From: Chloroflexota bacterium
GTDB taxonomy: Bacteria; Chloroflexota; Anaerolineae; Anaerolineales; DRMV01
Direction of reading: 5' to 3'
DNA length: 8,515 nucleotides
NCBI GenBank assembly: GCA_013153135.1
Contig: JAADFA010000126.1
Coordinates: 1-8,515, forward strand
Shown here in pieces: positions 1 through 7,366 of the stretch. The notes below the pieces were generated by a model. The model was not told the origin of the DNA, did not search any database, and was given only the letters and a program-made list of their open reading frames with translations. How positions within the stretch are numbered: position 1 is the stretch's first letter; each line of letters opens with the position of its first letter. Made by a program: the position numbers and the translations under genes.

Positions 1-103
1 GGCAATGCGGTCCGCACGGGGCCCATTATACCAGCCTTCGAGGCCGGGTTTCGGAAAATATCCCCTTGCGAAAATCACGGTTTTTGCGCGAATGGCGTTA
101 GCG
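1..103. other. AT-rich intergenic region downstream of the solute-binding gene
   Basis: No gene is supported here. The stretch holds a leftward extended -10 element (25-33), an 11-bp odd palindrome TGCGG-T-CCGCA (6-16), and a 10-bp direct repeat GCGAAAATCA at 68-77 and 101-110, 33 bp apart. The second copy overlaps the T-rich tail of the preceding terminator. The region is probably the upstream regulatory region of a leftward gene outside the window. Confidence 0.5.
25..33 (-). promoter_or_regulatory. Extended -10 promoter reading out of the left edge
   Basis: On the minus strand TGG-TATAAT is a perfect -10 hexamer (30 down to 25) with the TGn extension that can replace a -35 box. No convincing -35 is seen 16 to 18 bp upstream. 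It shares the 9-mer GGTATAATG with the promoter of the solute-binding gene in this window. The gene it would serve begins beyond base 1, so the call rests on the motif alone. Confidence 0.45.
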
Positions 104-149
104 AAAATCAAAATAAAAACAAGCCGGCGGCCCGAAGTCGAGCCGCCGG
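104..149 (-). terminator. Rho-independent terminator of the solute-binding protein gene
   Basis: On the minus strand a perfect 8-bp GC stem, CCGGCGGC/GCCGCCGG (arms at 142-149 and 124-131, loop of 10), is followed by a T-rich run containing TTTTT and TTTT. It begins about 20 bp after the stop codon of the solute-binding gene, the expected place for an intrinsic terminator, and closes that gene as a single-gene transcript. Confidence 0.85.
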
Positions 150-168
150 TGGGCATAGCCGCGTTCCC

Positions 169-2718
169 TCAGCGCGCGGGAACAAAGGTTTGAGAGATCA
201 ACACGGGCATGCTCACCCGCCGTGAGAGCACCGCGACCTCCACTGTTACCGCGCCATTTACATCCTGCACCGCGTCGGGGATGGGCACGCGATACACAGT
301 TTGCGCGGGGTCGGGCAAAGGCTCGGCCTCGCCCTGGGCAAGCAAGCGGCCTTCTTGCCAAAAGAAGAACCGCACCGAGTCCACGTCCTCACGCGGGTAG
401 GCCGTACCGTCGTCCCGGGTTAGGATGATCTGGAACGCGCCGGACTTAGGGCCTAGCAGCCGGGCTTGGGGCAGTGGCGATGCGCGCAAATGCGCCCATT
501 TATCCACCGGATCGCGATAATCTGGATTGCATCCCAGAACTATGCCATCCTGCAAGCCGTGCACTTGCTCCAGGCGGTAGGGCCCCATGCCGATCCAAAA
601 GTGGCCAAAGCGTTCAACCCAACGCCGGTAATTCTCCCAACGCGCAAGCACGTCCCTTGTGCGCAAGAAGGGCCGCAGCGCGGCATAGGGAACGTAGGCC
701 TCGGCTTCGGCCGCATCCAGTTGTTCTTGCAAGATAGCCAGACTCGGCCCGTCGATGTAGTTGAGCCACTCTACGCCGTCCTTGTCCGCCTGGGTGCGCG
801 AGAATGCAGCTTGGCCCGTGGCCCGAGCTCGCAGCCCCAAGGCCAGCATATGCCACGGCGCGGGGCCAAGGCGGAACGTAGGGAACCAGGTGCCGTCAAA
901 GGTGACCAGGGTCTCCGCATCCAGGGCTGTGGAGTCGGTGTAGGTTTCGATTACCAACGGGTCCCAAGAGCGGATGCGCACGCCCTTAAAGGTAGCGAGG
1001 AAGCTCTCCGCGCGCGGCTGTAGGCCCTTATCAAAGAAGGGGCTCTCAGGATGCCCTACGTCCATCTGCACGATAAGAGCCATGACGAAATCCGCGGGGG
1101 CTAGAGGCGAGCCATCATGCCAGCGCCATTGCCACAGGTCGGGCGGATATTCAACCACGATGCGCGCCCGGGCCTCTGCACCCTCGGGAAAGCGCTCGGA
1201 CGCGAGGATAAACCGTTGCGCGACCGGGTCCCAACCGGCCCACGCGTCGCCGGGGACGGGGATGCGTTCCGCCTTCTCGACCGTGACCCACGCGCTGGAC
1301 GCGCGCAGTGGCACGTCTTTCTGTACGGTGACGGTAGCCCGCGCGAGGCGTTGCGGCCGTCCCAAGCCGGTGTACGGGTCGAGAAGCACGGCCCACTCCA
1401 CGGTGCCGCGGATGGGCATAAGGTCGTAAATTTGGCTCGACCCTGCCAAGGGGTTCCAGGGGCCATTGAGCAAACTCGGCTGGGCGATCACCACCGCATC
1501 CTTGCGCGTATCGGGCAACACGCGCAACGTGTACGGCCAAAAGCGCGAACCCGCGATTCCCCCTGCGAGGTCCGCGACCACGTCGACCTCAGCCCGCAAG
1601 GGGCTAAAAGATGTCTTATCCACCAGCCACACTCGGGCCGAATCGCGCATCGCGGCTTCGAGAGCCTGGGCGAAGAGTTCGCGACGTTCCTCCAGGGTGG
1701 TGAAATCCTGCTCCGCGAGGCGGTAGGCCACCTCTGCGAAGTCCTCATCCGGGCGATAGGCCTGCCATAAGGGGAAGGGACGCCCACGCGGGGTGTAATA
1801 CAGCTGGAACACAAACCCCTGGTCCCGCACGATGCTGGTGTTGATGTGCCCCGCGGTGTAGATGTGCCATGCGCCTTCGTTCGGGTCGCCGCCTACCAAG
1901 GCAAAGGCTTCGCGCGCGGTCTTGTACAGGCGCTCAACCGCAAAGCCGACGTTCTCCAATTGCCGCGCGACATAATCGCCGATGGCCTTGCGCTCGTCCT
2001 CGGTACGAATCACGAAGCGCAGGGTTACGGGCTTTTCGCCATCATACCAACGTCCATCGCGCTTAACCGCGCCCAGTTCGGTCATGACCTGATCCAGCGC
2101 AGCCCGCGCGCGGTCAGGGTTATAGCGGTAGCGCACTTCTAAGGGACGGATAAGGTCGAGGTAGCGCGCGTAGTCGGGGAACGCGCGGTTGAGGGGGGTA
2201 TATTTGGGCGTGCCCAGGCCACCCAGGATTTCCTGCACAATGTAGTCCCGGTCAATGAGCCAATTCAACGCTTCCCGGGCGCGGGGGTCGGCAAAGGGGT
2301 TCAAGCGGCCGTCCGCGAAGCGCGGCCCCGCGGGGTTGAGGGTTAGCTCACGATTTGAGCCGTAAAAGGTAACCGCCTTCAAGGTGGGGTCGTCGGCCAC
2401 CTGGCGATACAAGGTGGGGTCGGCTAGGCTGTACGCATACACGTGATAGTTCTGATTGCGCAGGTGTTGAATTGCGGCCTCGGCGTTGGGTTCGGCCACG
2501 AAAATCACCTGCTCCACGCCCTGGCCCGGACAGCGCGCCGTATGCGCGGGCGTGGCCTGGGGGCGCGCGGTGGGTGTAGCGGCCGCGGGGAGCGAAGGGG
2601 TCGGTTCGGGCAAAGACGATGAGGATGAGGCCGTGGGTGTCGTCGCCCGTTGACATCCCCATCCCAGGGCCACCAATCCAAGGACTCCAAGGATGATGAA
2701 GAAACGCGCTCGACTCAT
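169..2718 (-). CDS. ABC transporter family-5 substrate-binding lipoprotein with permuted halves
   Basis: This 849-residue protein is the extracytoplasmic solute receptor of an ABC importer of the peptide/oligopeptide type (SBP_bac_5); its substrate cannot be told from sequence. The start at 2718 is chosen because AAAGGAG lies 6 bases upstream; an in-frame ATG at 2739 would place that site inside the gene. An export signal spans residues 5-21, with Cys22 in an imperfect lipobox (GWGC). A Pro/Ser/Thr linker follows to about residue 62. Residues 68-400 match what is normally the second half of the family: a beta strand VEQVIFV, then DPRAREALNWLIDRD at 144-158, YNPDRARAAL, and W-H-I-Y-T near 284-288. 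Residues 408-745 match the usual first half: WNPLAG at 421-426, WHDGSPLAPADFV at 533-545, MGPYRLEQV at 711-719 and NPDYRDP at 731-737. Residues 755-849 form an extra beta-rich tail. No permease gene is nearby. Family assignment is firm; the reversed order is my reading of the motifs. Confidence 0.88.
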   Translation of the reverse strand: MSRARFFIILGVLGLVALGWGCQRATTPTASSSSSLPEPTPSLPAAATPTARPQATPAHTARCPGQGVEQVIFVAEPNAEAAIQHLRNQNYHVYAYSLADPTLYRQVADDPTLKAVTFYGSNRELTLNPAGPRFADGRLNPFADPRAREALNWLIDRDYIVQEILGGLGTPKYTPLNRAFPDYARYLDLIRPLEVRYRYNPDRARAALDQVMTELGAVKRDGRWYDGEKPVTLRFVIRTEDERKAIGDYVARQLENVGFAVERLYKTAREAFALVGGDPNEGAWHIYTAGHINTSIVRDQGFVFQLYYTPRGRPFPLWQAYRPDEDFAEVAYRLAEQDFTTLEERRELFAQALEAAMRDSARVWLVDKTSFSPLRAEVDVVADLAGGIAGSRFWPYTLRVLPDTRKDAVVIAQPSLLNGPWNPLAGSSQIYDLMPIRGTVEWAVLLDPYTGLGRPQRLARATVTVQKDVPLRASSAWVTVEKAERIPVPGDAWAGWDPVAQRFILASERFPEGAEARARIVVEYPPDLWQWRWHDGSPLAPADFVMALIVQMDVGHPESPFFDKGLQPRAESFLATFKGVRIRSWDPLVIETYTDSTALDAETLVTFDGTWFPTFRLGPAPWHMLALGLRARATGQAAFSRTQADKDGVEWLNYIDGPSLAILQEQLDAAEAEAYVPYAALRPFLRTRDVLARWENYRRWVERFGHFWIGMGPYRLEQVHGLQDGIVLGCNPDYRDPVDKWAHLRASPLPQARLLGPKSGAFQIILTRDDGTAYPREDVDSVRFFFWQEGRLLAQGEAEPLPDPAQTVYRVPIPDAVQDVNGAVTVEVAVLSRRVSMPVLISQTFVPAR

Positions 2719-2740
2719 GGTTGGCTCCTTTGCTTCCAAA

Positions 2741-2754
2741 CGTCCACCTGGACG
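2741..2754 (-). promoter_or_regulatory. Palindrome in the leader of the solute-binding gene, possible operator
   Basis: CGTCCA-CC-TGGACG has perfect 6-bp arms around 2 bases. It lies between the predicted transcription start (about 2762) and the Shine-Dalgarno, roughly +8 to +21, a common place for a repressor site. It could also form a small RNA hairpin (GTCC/GGAC with a 4-base loop). A function as operator is inference only. Confidence 0.3.
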
Positions 2755-2768
2755 ATATCCGGCCCGGC

Positions 2769-2796
2769 ATTATACCCCAGGCCCCTGCAGAGCCAA
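2769..2796 (-). promoter_or_regulatory. Sigma70-like promoter of the solute-binding protein gene
   Basis: On the minus strand TTGGCT (2796 down to 2791; 4 of 6 matches to TTGACA) and a perfect TATAAT (2774 down to 2769) are 16 bp apart. Transcription would start near 2762 and give a leader of about 44 bases. With the serS terminator upstream, this makes the solute-binding gene an independent transcription unit. Confidence 0.65.
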
Positions 2797-2860
2797 CCCC
2801 TGAACGCGAAAGGGGGCACGCGAATGTTGTAGAAATGTCACGTAGCGCGGGGGAGCACCG

Positions 2861-2884
2861 CCGCAGGCTGAAGCCTGCAGCTAG
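2861..2884 (+). repeat. REP-like palindrome, copy A
   Basis: CCGCAG-GCTGAAGCC-TGCAGCTAG contains a perfect hairpin, GCAGGC-TGAA-GCCTGC (2863-2878). It shares CCGCAG, GGCTGAAGCC and a terminal GCTA with copy B on the other strand (2938-2962). Short palindromes built on GGCTGAAGCC are familiar as dispersed intergenic repeats in several bacterial phyla. Membership in a genome-wide family cannot be shown from one window. Confidence 0.5.
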
Positions 2885-2937
2885 TTTGCATAAAATTGCA
2901 CGCGGGTAGTTCAGCCCAACGCGCGGCGGCGAGGATA

Positions 2938-2975
2938 GCGGGCGGCTTCAGCCGTCTGCGGGTCAAGCCGCCCGC
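2938..2975 (-). repeat. REP-like palindrome, copy B, with 11-bp inverted repeat
   Basis: Perfect 11-bp arms, GCGGGCGGCTT (2938-2948) and AAGCCGCCCGC (2965-2975), enclose 16 bases. On the minus strand its inner part reads CCGCAGACGGCTGAAGCC followed by GCCCGCTA, the same core as copy A. The two copies are inverted with their GCTA ends facing each other, about 50 bp apart. There is no T-run on either side, so it is not a typical terminator. Confidence 0.5.
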
Positions 2976-3030
2976 GGGGCGGGCCGTCGGTGGCATGGGC
3001 TTCTTCGACAGGATTTGCCTGCACTCATGC

Positions 3031-3060
3031 GAAAACGCCCGGCCGCGCGGGCCGGGCGTT
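3031..3060 (-). terminator. Rho-independent terminator of serS and its operon
   Basis: A perfect 11-bp stem, AACGCCCGGCC/GGCCGGGCGTT (arms 3050-3060 and 3034-3044), has a 5-base loop. On the minus strand the stem runs into GTTTTC, a short U-run. It sits 24 bp after the serS stop codon. No T-run follows on the plus strand, so it acts leftward. It separates the serS operon from the solute-binding gene. Confidence 0.85.
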
Positions 3061-3084
3061 AGAACGTCCTTCACGCTCAAGTGC

Positions 3085-4365
3085 TCAGGCTTCTTCGCCT
3101 CGAATGACCTCAAGCCCGCCCATGTAAGGACGCAAGACCTCGGGCACAACCACGCTCCCGTCAGGTTGTTGGTACGTCTCGAGGATGGCGATCATGGTGC
3201 GCGGCAGGCCCAGGCCTGAGCCGTTAAGGGTATGCACGTAGCGCGGGCGCCCACCCGTCTTGGGTCGGTAGCGGATGTTCGCGCGGCGAGCTTGGAAGTC
3301 GCCCACGTTGGAAATGGAAGAGACCTCGAGCCACTCGCCCACGCCCGGAGCCCAAACCTCGATGTCGTACGTCTTGCGCGCCGCGAACCCGAGATCGCCC
3401 GTGCTGAGGAGCACCACGCGATACGTCAGACCCAACAAGCGCACGGTCTCTTCCACGTCGGCCAGCATCTTTTCGAGCTCCTCGTCCGAGGTCTCGGGCG
3501 TGGTGTATTTGTAGAGTTCGACCTTGTCGAACTGGTGACCGCGCTTCATGCCCCGCACGTCCTTGCCCGCGCTCATCTTTTCCCGCCGGAAGCAGGGCGT
3601 GTACGCGGTGTAGTACAGCGGCAGCTGCTCTTCAGACAAGATCTCGTCCATATGCAGGCCGGTTAGGGGCACTTCAGCCGTCGGGACCCACCAGAAGTCC
3701 TCCTCCGCGTCGTGATAGAGGTTGTCACGGAACTTGGGCAACTGACCCGACGCAAACACCACCCGCTCCCGCACCATGAAGGGCGGATAGTGCTCCAGGT
3801 AGCCCTGACGAATATGCAAATCCAGCATCCACTGGATGAGCGCGCGCTGCAACCGCGCGCCCGCGCCGCGCAGTACGTAGAACCGGGTTCCGCTGAGCTT
3901 GACCCCACGCTCGAAGTCGATGATGCCCAGCTTCGGGCCTAAATCCCAATGAGGCAGGGGCTGGAAATCGAACGTGGGGATCTCGCCAACCTGACGGAGG
4001 ACGACGTTGTCCGACTCGTCCTTGCCCACCGGAACGTCGTCCGCGGGTAGATTAGGCATCCATGCGAGGCGCTCCTGGAGCTGGTCCTCGACCTGGCGCA
4101 GCTCTTGCTCCAAAACCTTGAGCCGCTCGCCCAGCTCCCGCATGGCCTGGATTTTAGCCTCTCGTTCGGCCGGGTCTGAGATCCGCGGGATTTGCTTAGA
4201 GACTCGGTTACGCTCAGCACGCAGTTGTTCCACCTGCTGAATCAAGGCCCGACGGCGTTGGTCCAGGGCGAGGATCTCGTCCACTATGGCGGGGTCCTCG
4301 CCGCGTTTGCGCAATCCTTCTTTCACTTTCTCGGGCTCGCGGCGGATGAGGTTGAGGTCCAACAT
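3085..4365 (-). CDS. serS: Seryl-tRNA synthetase
   Basis: This cytoplasmic class II synthetase charges tRNA-Ser (and tRNA-Sec where present) with serine, using ATP. The 426 residues match the normal bacterial length. Residues 1-105 form the N-terminal tRNA-binding arm, a long antiparallel coiled coil rich in Glu, Arg, Leu and Gln (about 28-100). The catalytic core follows: motif 1 near 176-198, the serine-binding TAE at 229-231, motif 2 FRREKMSAGKDVRGMKRGHQFDKVE in outline (Phe259 to Glu283), and motif 3 with NGSGLGLPRT at 381-390. All key segments look intact. A GGGAGGGAG site stands just before the ATG. It is the last gene of the cluster, 25 bp behind the membrane-protein gene and followed by a strong terminator, so it probably depends on read-through from upstream. 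I saw no serine T-box leader, and the short gap leaves no room for one. Confidence 0.98.
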   Translation of the reverse strand: MLDLNLIRREPEKVKEGLRKRGEDPAIVDEILALDQRRRALIQQVEQLRAERNRVSKQIPRISDPAEREAKIQAMRELGERLKVLEQELRQVEDQLQERLAWMPNLPADDVPVGKDESDNVVLRQVGEIPTFDFQPLPHWDLGPKLGIIDFERGVKLSGTRFYVLRGAGARLQRALIQWMLDLHIRQGYLEHYPPFMVRERVVFASGQLPKFRDNLYHDAEEDFWWVPTAEVPLTGLHMDEILSEEQLPLYYTAYTPCFRREKMSAGKDVRGMKRGHQFDKVELYKYTTPETSDEELEKMLADVEETVRLLGLTYRVVLLSTGDLGFAARKTYDIEVWAPGVGEWLEVSSISNVGDFQARRANIRYRPKTGGRPRYVHTLNGSGLGLPRTMIAILETYQQPDGSVVVPEVLRPYMGGLEVIRGEEA

Positions 4366-4390
4366 AGGGCTCCCTCCCAGGTCGAGGTTC

Positions 4391-5113
4391 TTAGGGCGTT
4401 TCTTCTACAAAGTTGATCAGCACAATGTTCGCGTTACAGTCGTCTTGCGTGTTGAAATAATACGCTTTTGAGAGGGGGCGGCCATTTCCGTCAACTAATT
4501 GGATATATAACGTGCCCCCGGACGCAATGGGCTTCTCCGCGAGCTGGATTTCATATCCACCAGGGCCATACCACGGTGCCAAACCCGGAATGCCCAACGC
4601 CTCGATGGGCTCTCCGGCCAACTGGCCTCGGACCAGGACATACACCCCCGCGTTGGGGCCGAGCGGTGTACCTTGGGCGTCGAAAATCTGCCCCGCGACA
4701 CCGAGCCACTGGCAACCGACCTCGGGGTGGAACATGGAACTGCTTACATAAAAGGGCGTGCCTGGCTGAAGCACGTATCGCCACCAAGGTGTAGGAGTGG
4801 CTGAAGGCGTGGGCGAGGCCAGGGGCGTCGGGGTTACAGTCATCGTGGGCGTAAAGGTAGGGGTGAACGTGGCCGTTGCGGTCGCGGTTGGTGTCCATGT
4901 TGGGGGCAGGGTGGCGATGGGCAACGGTGTTGGTGTTGGGGGCAAGGTCAATCGCGGCGGCAGTTCAGGAGGCGGGAAGGGGTTAAACGGCAAATGCGGA
5001 TTGACATACAACAGAACACATCCCCCCATGGTAACCAAGGTGCCCAAAAGGAAAAGGACGCCGAAGAACCACAACGCGGCACTTTGGGAAGAACTGGCAG
5101 ACCGACGGGCCAT
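4391..5113 (-). CDS. Single-pass membrane protein with Pro/Thr stalk and unassigned beta-rich tail domain
   Basis: I do not recognise a named family for this 240-residue protein. A short Arg-containing N-terminus leads into one hydrophobic segment (about 13-36), which probably stays as a membrane anchor; Cys32 follows MGG and could be read as a weak lipobox, but hydrophobic residues continue past it. Residues 39-109 are a Pro/Thr stalk (TPTATATATFTPTFTP and similar). Residues 111-238 look like an outside beta-sandwich domain: GCQWLGVAGQIFD at 133-145, YGPGGYEIQLAEKP at 182-195, SGGTLYIQLVDGNGRPLS at 198-215 and DDCNANIVLINF at 224-235. Cys134 and Cys226 could form a disulfide. I recall similar tails in Anaerolineae surface proteins, an unverified memory. 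GGGAGGAG stands upstream of the ATG. The gene sits 27 bp behind the parvulin-like gene and 25 bp before serS, clearly in the same transcript. Binding or wall attachment is only a guess. Confidence 0.85.
   Translation of the reverse strand: MARRSASSSQSAALWFFGVLFLLGTLVTMGGCVLLYVNPHLPFNPFPPPELPPRLTLPPTPTPLPIATLPPTWTPTATATATFTPTFTPTMTVTPTPLASPTPSATPTPWWRYVLQPGTPFYVSSSMFHPEVGCQWLGVAGQIFDAQGTPLGPNAGVYVLVRGQLAGEPIEALGIPGLAPWYGPGGYEIQLAEKPIASGGTLYIQLVDGNGRPLSKAYYFNTQDDCNANIVLINFVEETP
4787..4945 (-). repeat. Low-complexity Pro/Thr-coding repeat
   Basis: This stretch codes residues 57-109 of the membrane protein, nearly all Pro, Thr, Ala and Ser in TPT and TAT units. On the plus strand it shows as an irregular GT/GG-rich run of gtnggn units. 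Weaker versions code the linkers of the two lipoproteins at 5906-5995 and 7117-7215. Such tracts are prone to length change by slippage. Confidence 0.7.
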
Positions 5114-5140
5114 GGTGAAACGCTCCTCCCGCGGGGGTGA

Positions 5141-6075
5141 CTAGGGGGTGAGGGTCGGCACGCCAGGGCCCCACTGAAGGTCGGCCTGTTGCCAACGGGA
5201 CTGCAGGAAGGACGCGATGGCCTGCCTCTGCAACGTACGCTGGGCCCACGGCGCCAACGGGCGGTCCTCGGCCCGGTCCTCAACGTAAAGGATCACGTAC
5301 CCCCCGGGCACAGGGATGGGTTGGCTATATTCGCCGACCTCAAGCTTAAATGCGGCCTCCTCCACTTGGGGAGCAAACAAAACCCCCCGGGGGAACCAAC
5401 CCAAATCCCCGCGGCTGGTCGGGTGATATTGGGCCACCAAGGTGTGAAATTCCACACCTTGCTGAAGATATTGTAACACAGCCGCGGCTTCTTCTTGGGT
5501 GCGCACAAAAATTTGGCGCGCGCGGACCTGTTCGGCCCGCGTTGGTACTTGGGCTGCAATGGCCGCGCGCATTCGTGCGGCTGCCATGGCCCGGGCCAAG
5601 GCACGTTTCAAATTGGCTTCGTCGTAGCCCAGCTGAGCCAGATAGGCATCCCACGCCGCGTCGTTGTCGAACCCTGCGCGTAAGGCAGCCAAACGTTGTT
5701 CGACTTCATCGGCCGTGGGAGCAAGGCCTTCTTCACGCGCGGCCTGGGCCAAAAGGGTTTCTTCCACAAGCGCGCGCAAAGCCTGGGCCTGGGCTTCGGC
5801 CTCGTCGAGGGGAAGCCCCAAGTCTTCCGCTGCCGCGAGTACACGTTGGGTTTCTGCGCGCCATTCCTCGAGCCAAATCACGTCACCGTTCACTCGGGCG
5901 GCAAAGGGCCGCGGGGTCGGCGTCGGCGTGGGCGAGGGCGTCGCGGTCGCTGTCGACGTCGCGGGGCGCGCGGTAGGCCTCGCGGCCGTGGGCGTCGAAC
6001 CGCACCCGGTCAGACCCACGACCGCCAGGCCCACCATGCCCAATAGCCACATCAGGGCAAAGGCATCTCGTCGGT

Positions 6076-6079
<4 letters not shown>
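5141..6079 (-). CDS. SurA/PrsA-like lipoprotein with degenerate parvulin domain
   Basis: This 312-residue exported protein has the layout of SurA/PrsA folding factors, which bind unfolded proteins outside the cytoplasmic membrane and often isomerise prolyl bonds. A signal peptide (about 8-25) ends in the clean lipobox LTGC, Cys26. A Pro/Thr linker runs to residue 58. A helical SurA_N-like chaperone domain (about 59-180) opens with ARVNGDVIWLEEW and contains LVEETLLAQAAREEGL. The parvulin domain spans about 185-270, with GDLGWFPRG at 224-232 and VEEAAFKLEVGEYSQPI at 239-255. The His of the usual ARHILV is Gln189, the His of the usual GYHI is Val262, and the loop before GDLGWF that normally carries Asp or Cys is shortened. 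Isomerase activity is therefore doubtful and a chaperone role more likely. The start overlaps the protease stop as ATGA with no clear Shine-Dalgarno, which suggests translational coupling. Confidence 0.9.
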
Positions 6080-7302
<1,223 letters not shown>

Positions 7303-7316
7303 GGCACATCCTCCTT

Positions 7317-7366
7317 AAAAAGCGTAACCGCCGGGCACACAGCCCGGCTATAAGGGACGGTTACGC
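7317..7366 (-). terminator. Two-tier hairpin terminator or attenuator between dnaJ and the protease gene
   Basis: On the minus strand an outer stem GCGTAACC/GGTTACGC (7366-7359 and 7329-7322) encloses an inner stem GCCGGGC/GCCCGGC (7348-7342 and 7336-7330, loop TGTGT). The 3' arms are continuous, and about 10 unpaired bases bulge on the 5' side. TTTTT (7321-7317) follows at once. The 5' arm contains the dnaJ stop codon TAA, and the T-run touches the protease Shine-Dalgarno (7316-7310). I see no separate promoter for the protease gene, so partial read-through seems required. Confidence 0.75.

Noticed and set aside
466..1770. Two long open frames on the plus strand (466-1023 and 1117-1770).
   Set aside because: They lie antisense to the solute-binding gene, have no ribosome site or recognisable domain, and are the usual mirror frames of GC-rich coding DNA.
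2719..2739. An earlier in-frame ATG at 2739 for the solute-binding gene.
   Set aside because: It would put the AAAGGAG ribosome site inside the gene and add charged residues before the signal peptide; 2718 has the correct spacing.
2902..2914. GCGGGTAGTTCAG, similar to the 5' end and D-arm of a tRNA.
   Set aside because: No anticodon arm, no T-loop GGTTCGA-type sequence and no matching acceptor stem follow.
2740..3084. Search for a T-box, riboswitch, small RNA or mobile element in the main intergenic region.
   Set aside because: Beyond the terminator, the palindromes and the promoter no conserved riboswitch core, transposase fragment or att-like repeat was visible.
2838..3149. A 103-codon minus-strand open frame covering the intergenic repeats.
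   Set aside because: It starts out of frame within serS and spans the serS terminator; its LTRRRLKPPA-like segments are just the translated REP-like palindromes.
5350..5976. A 208-codon plus-strand open frame.
   Set aside because: It is antisense to the parvulin-like gene, very rich in Arg, Pro and Gly, and matches no family.
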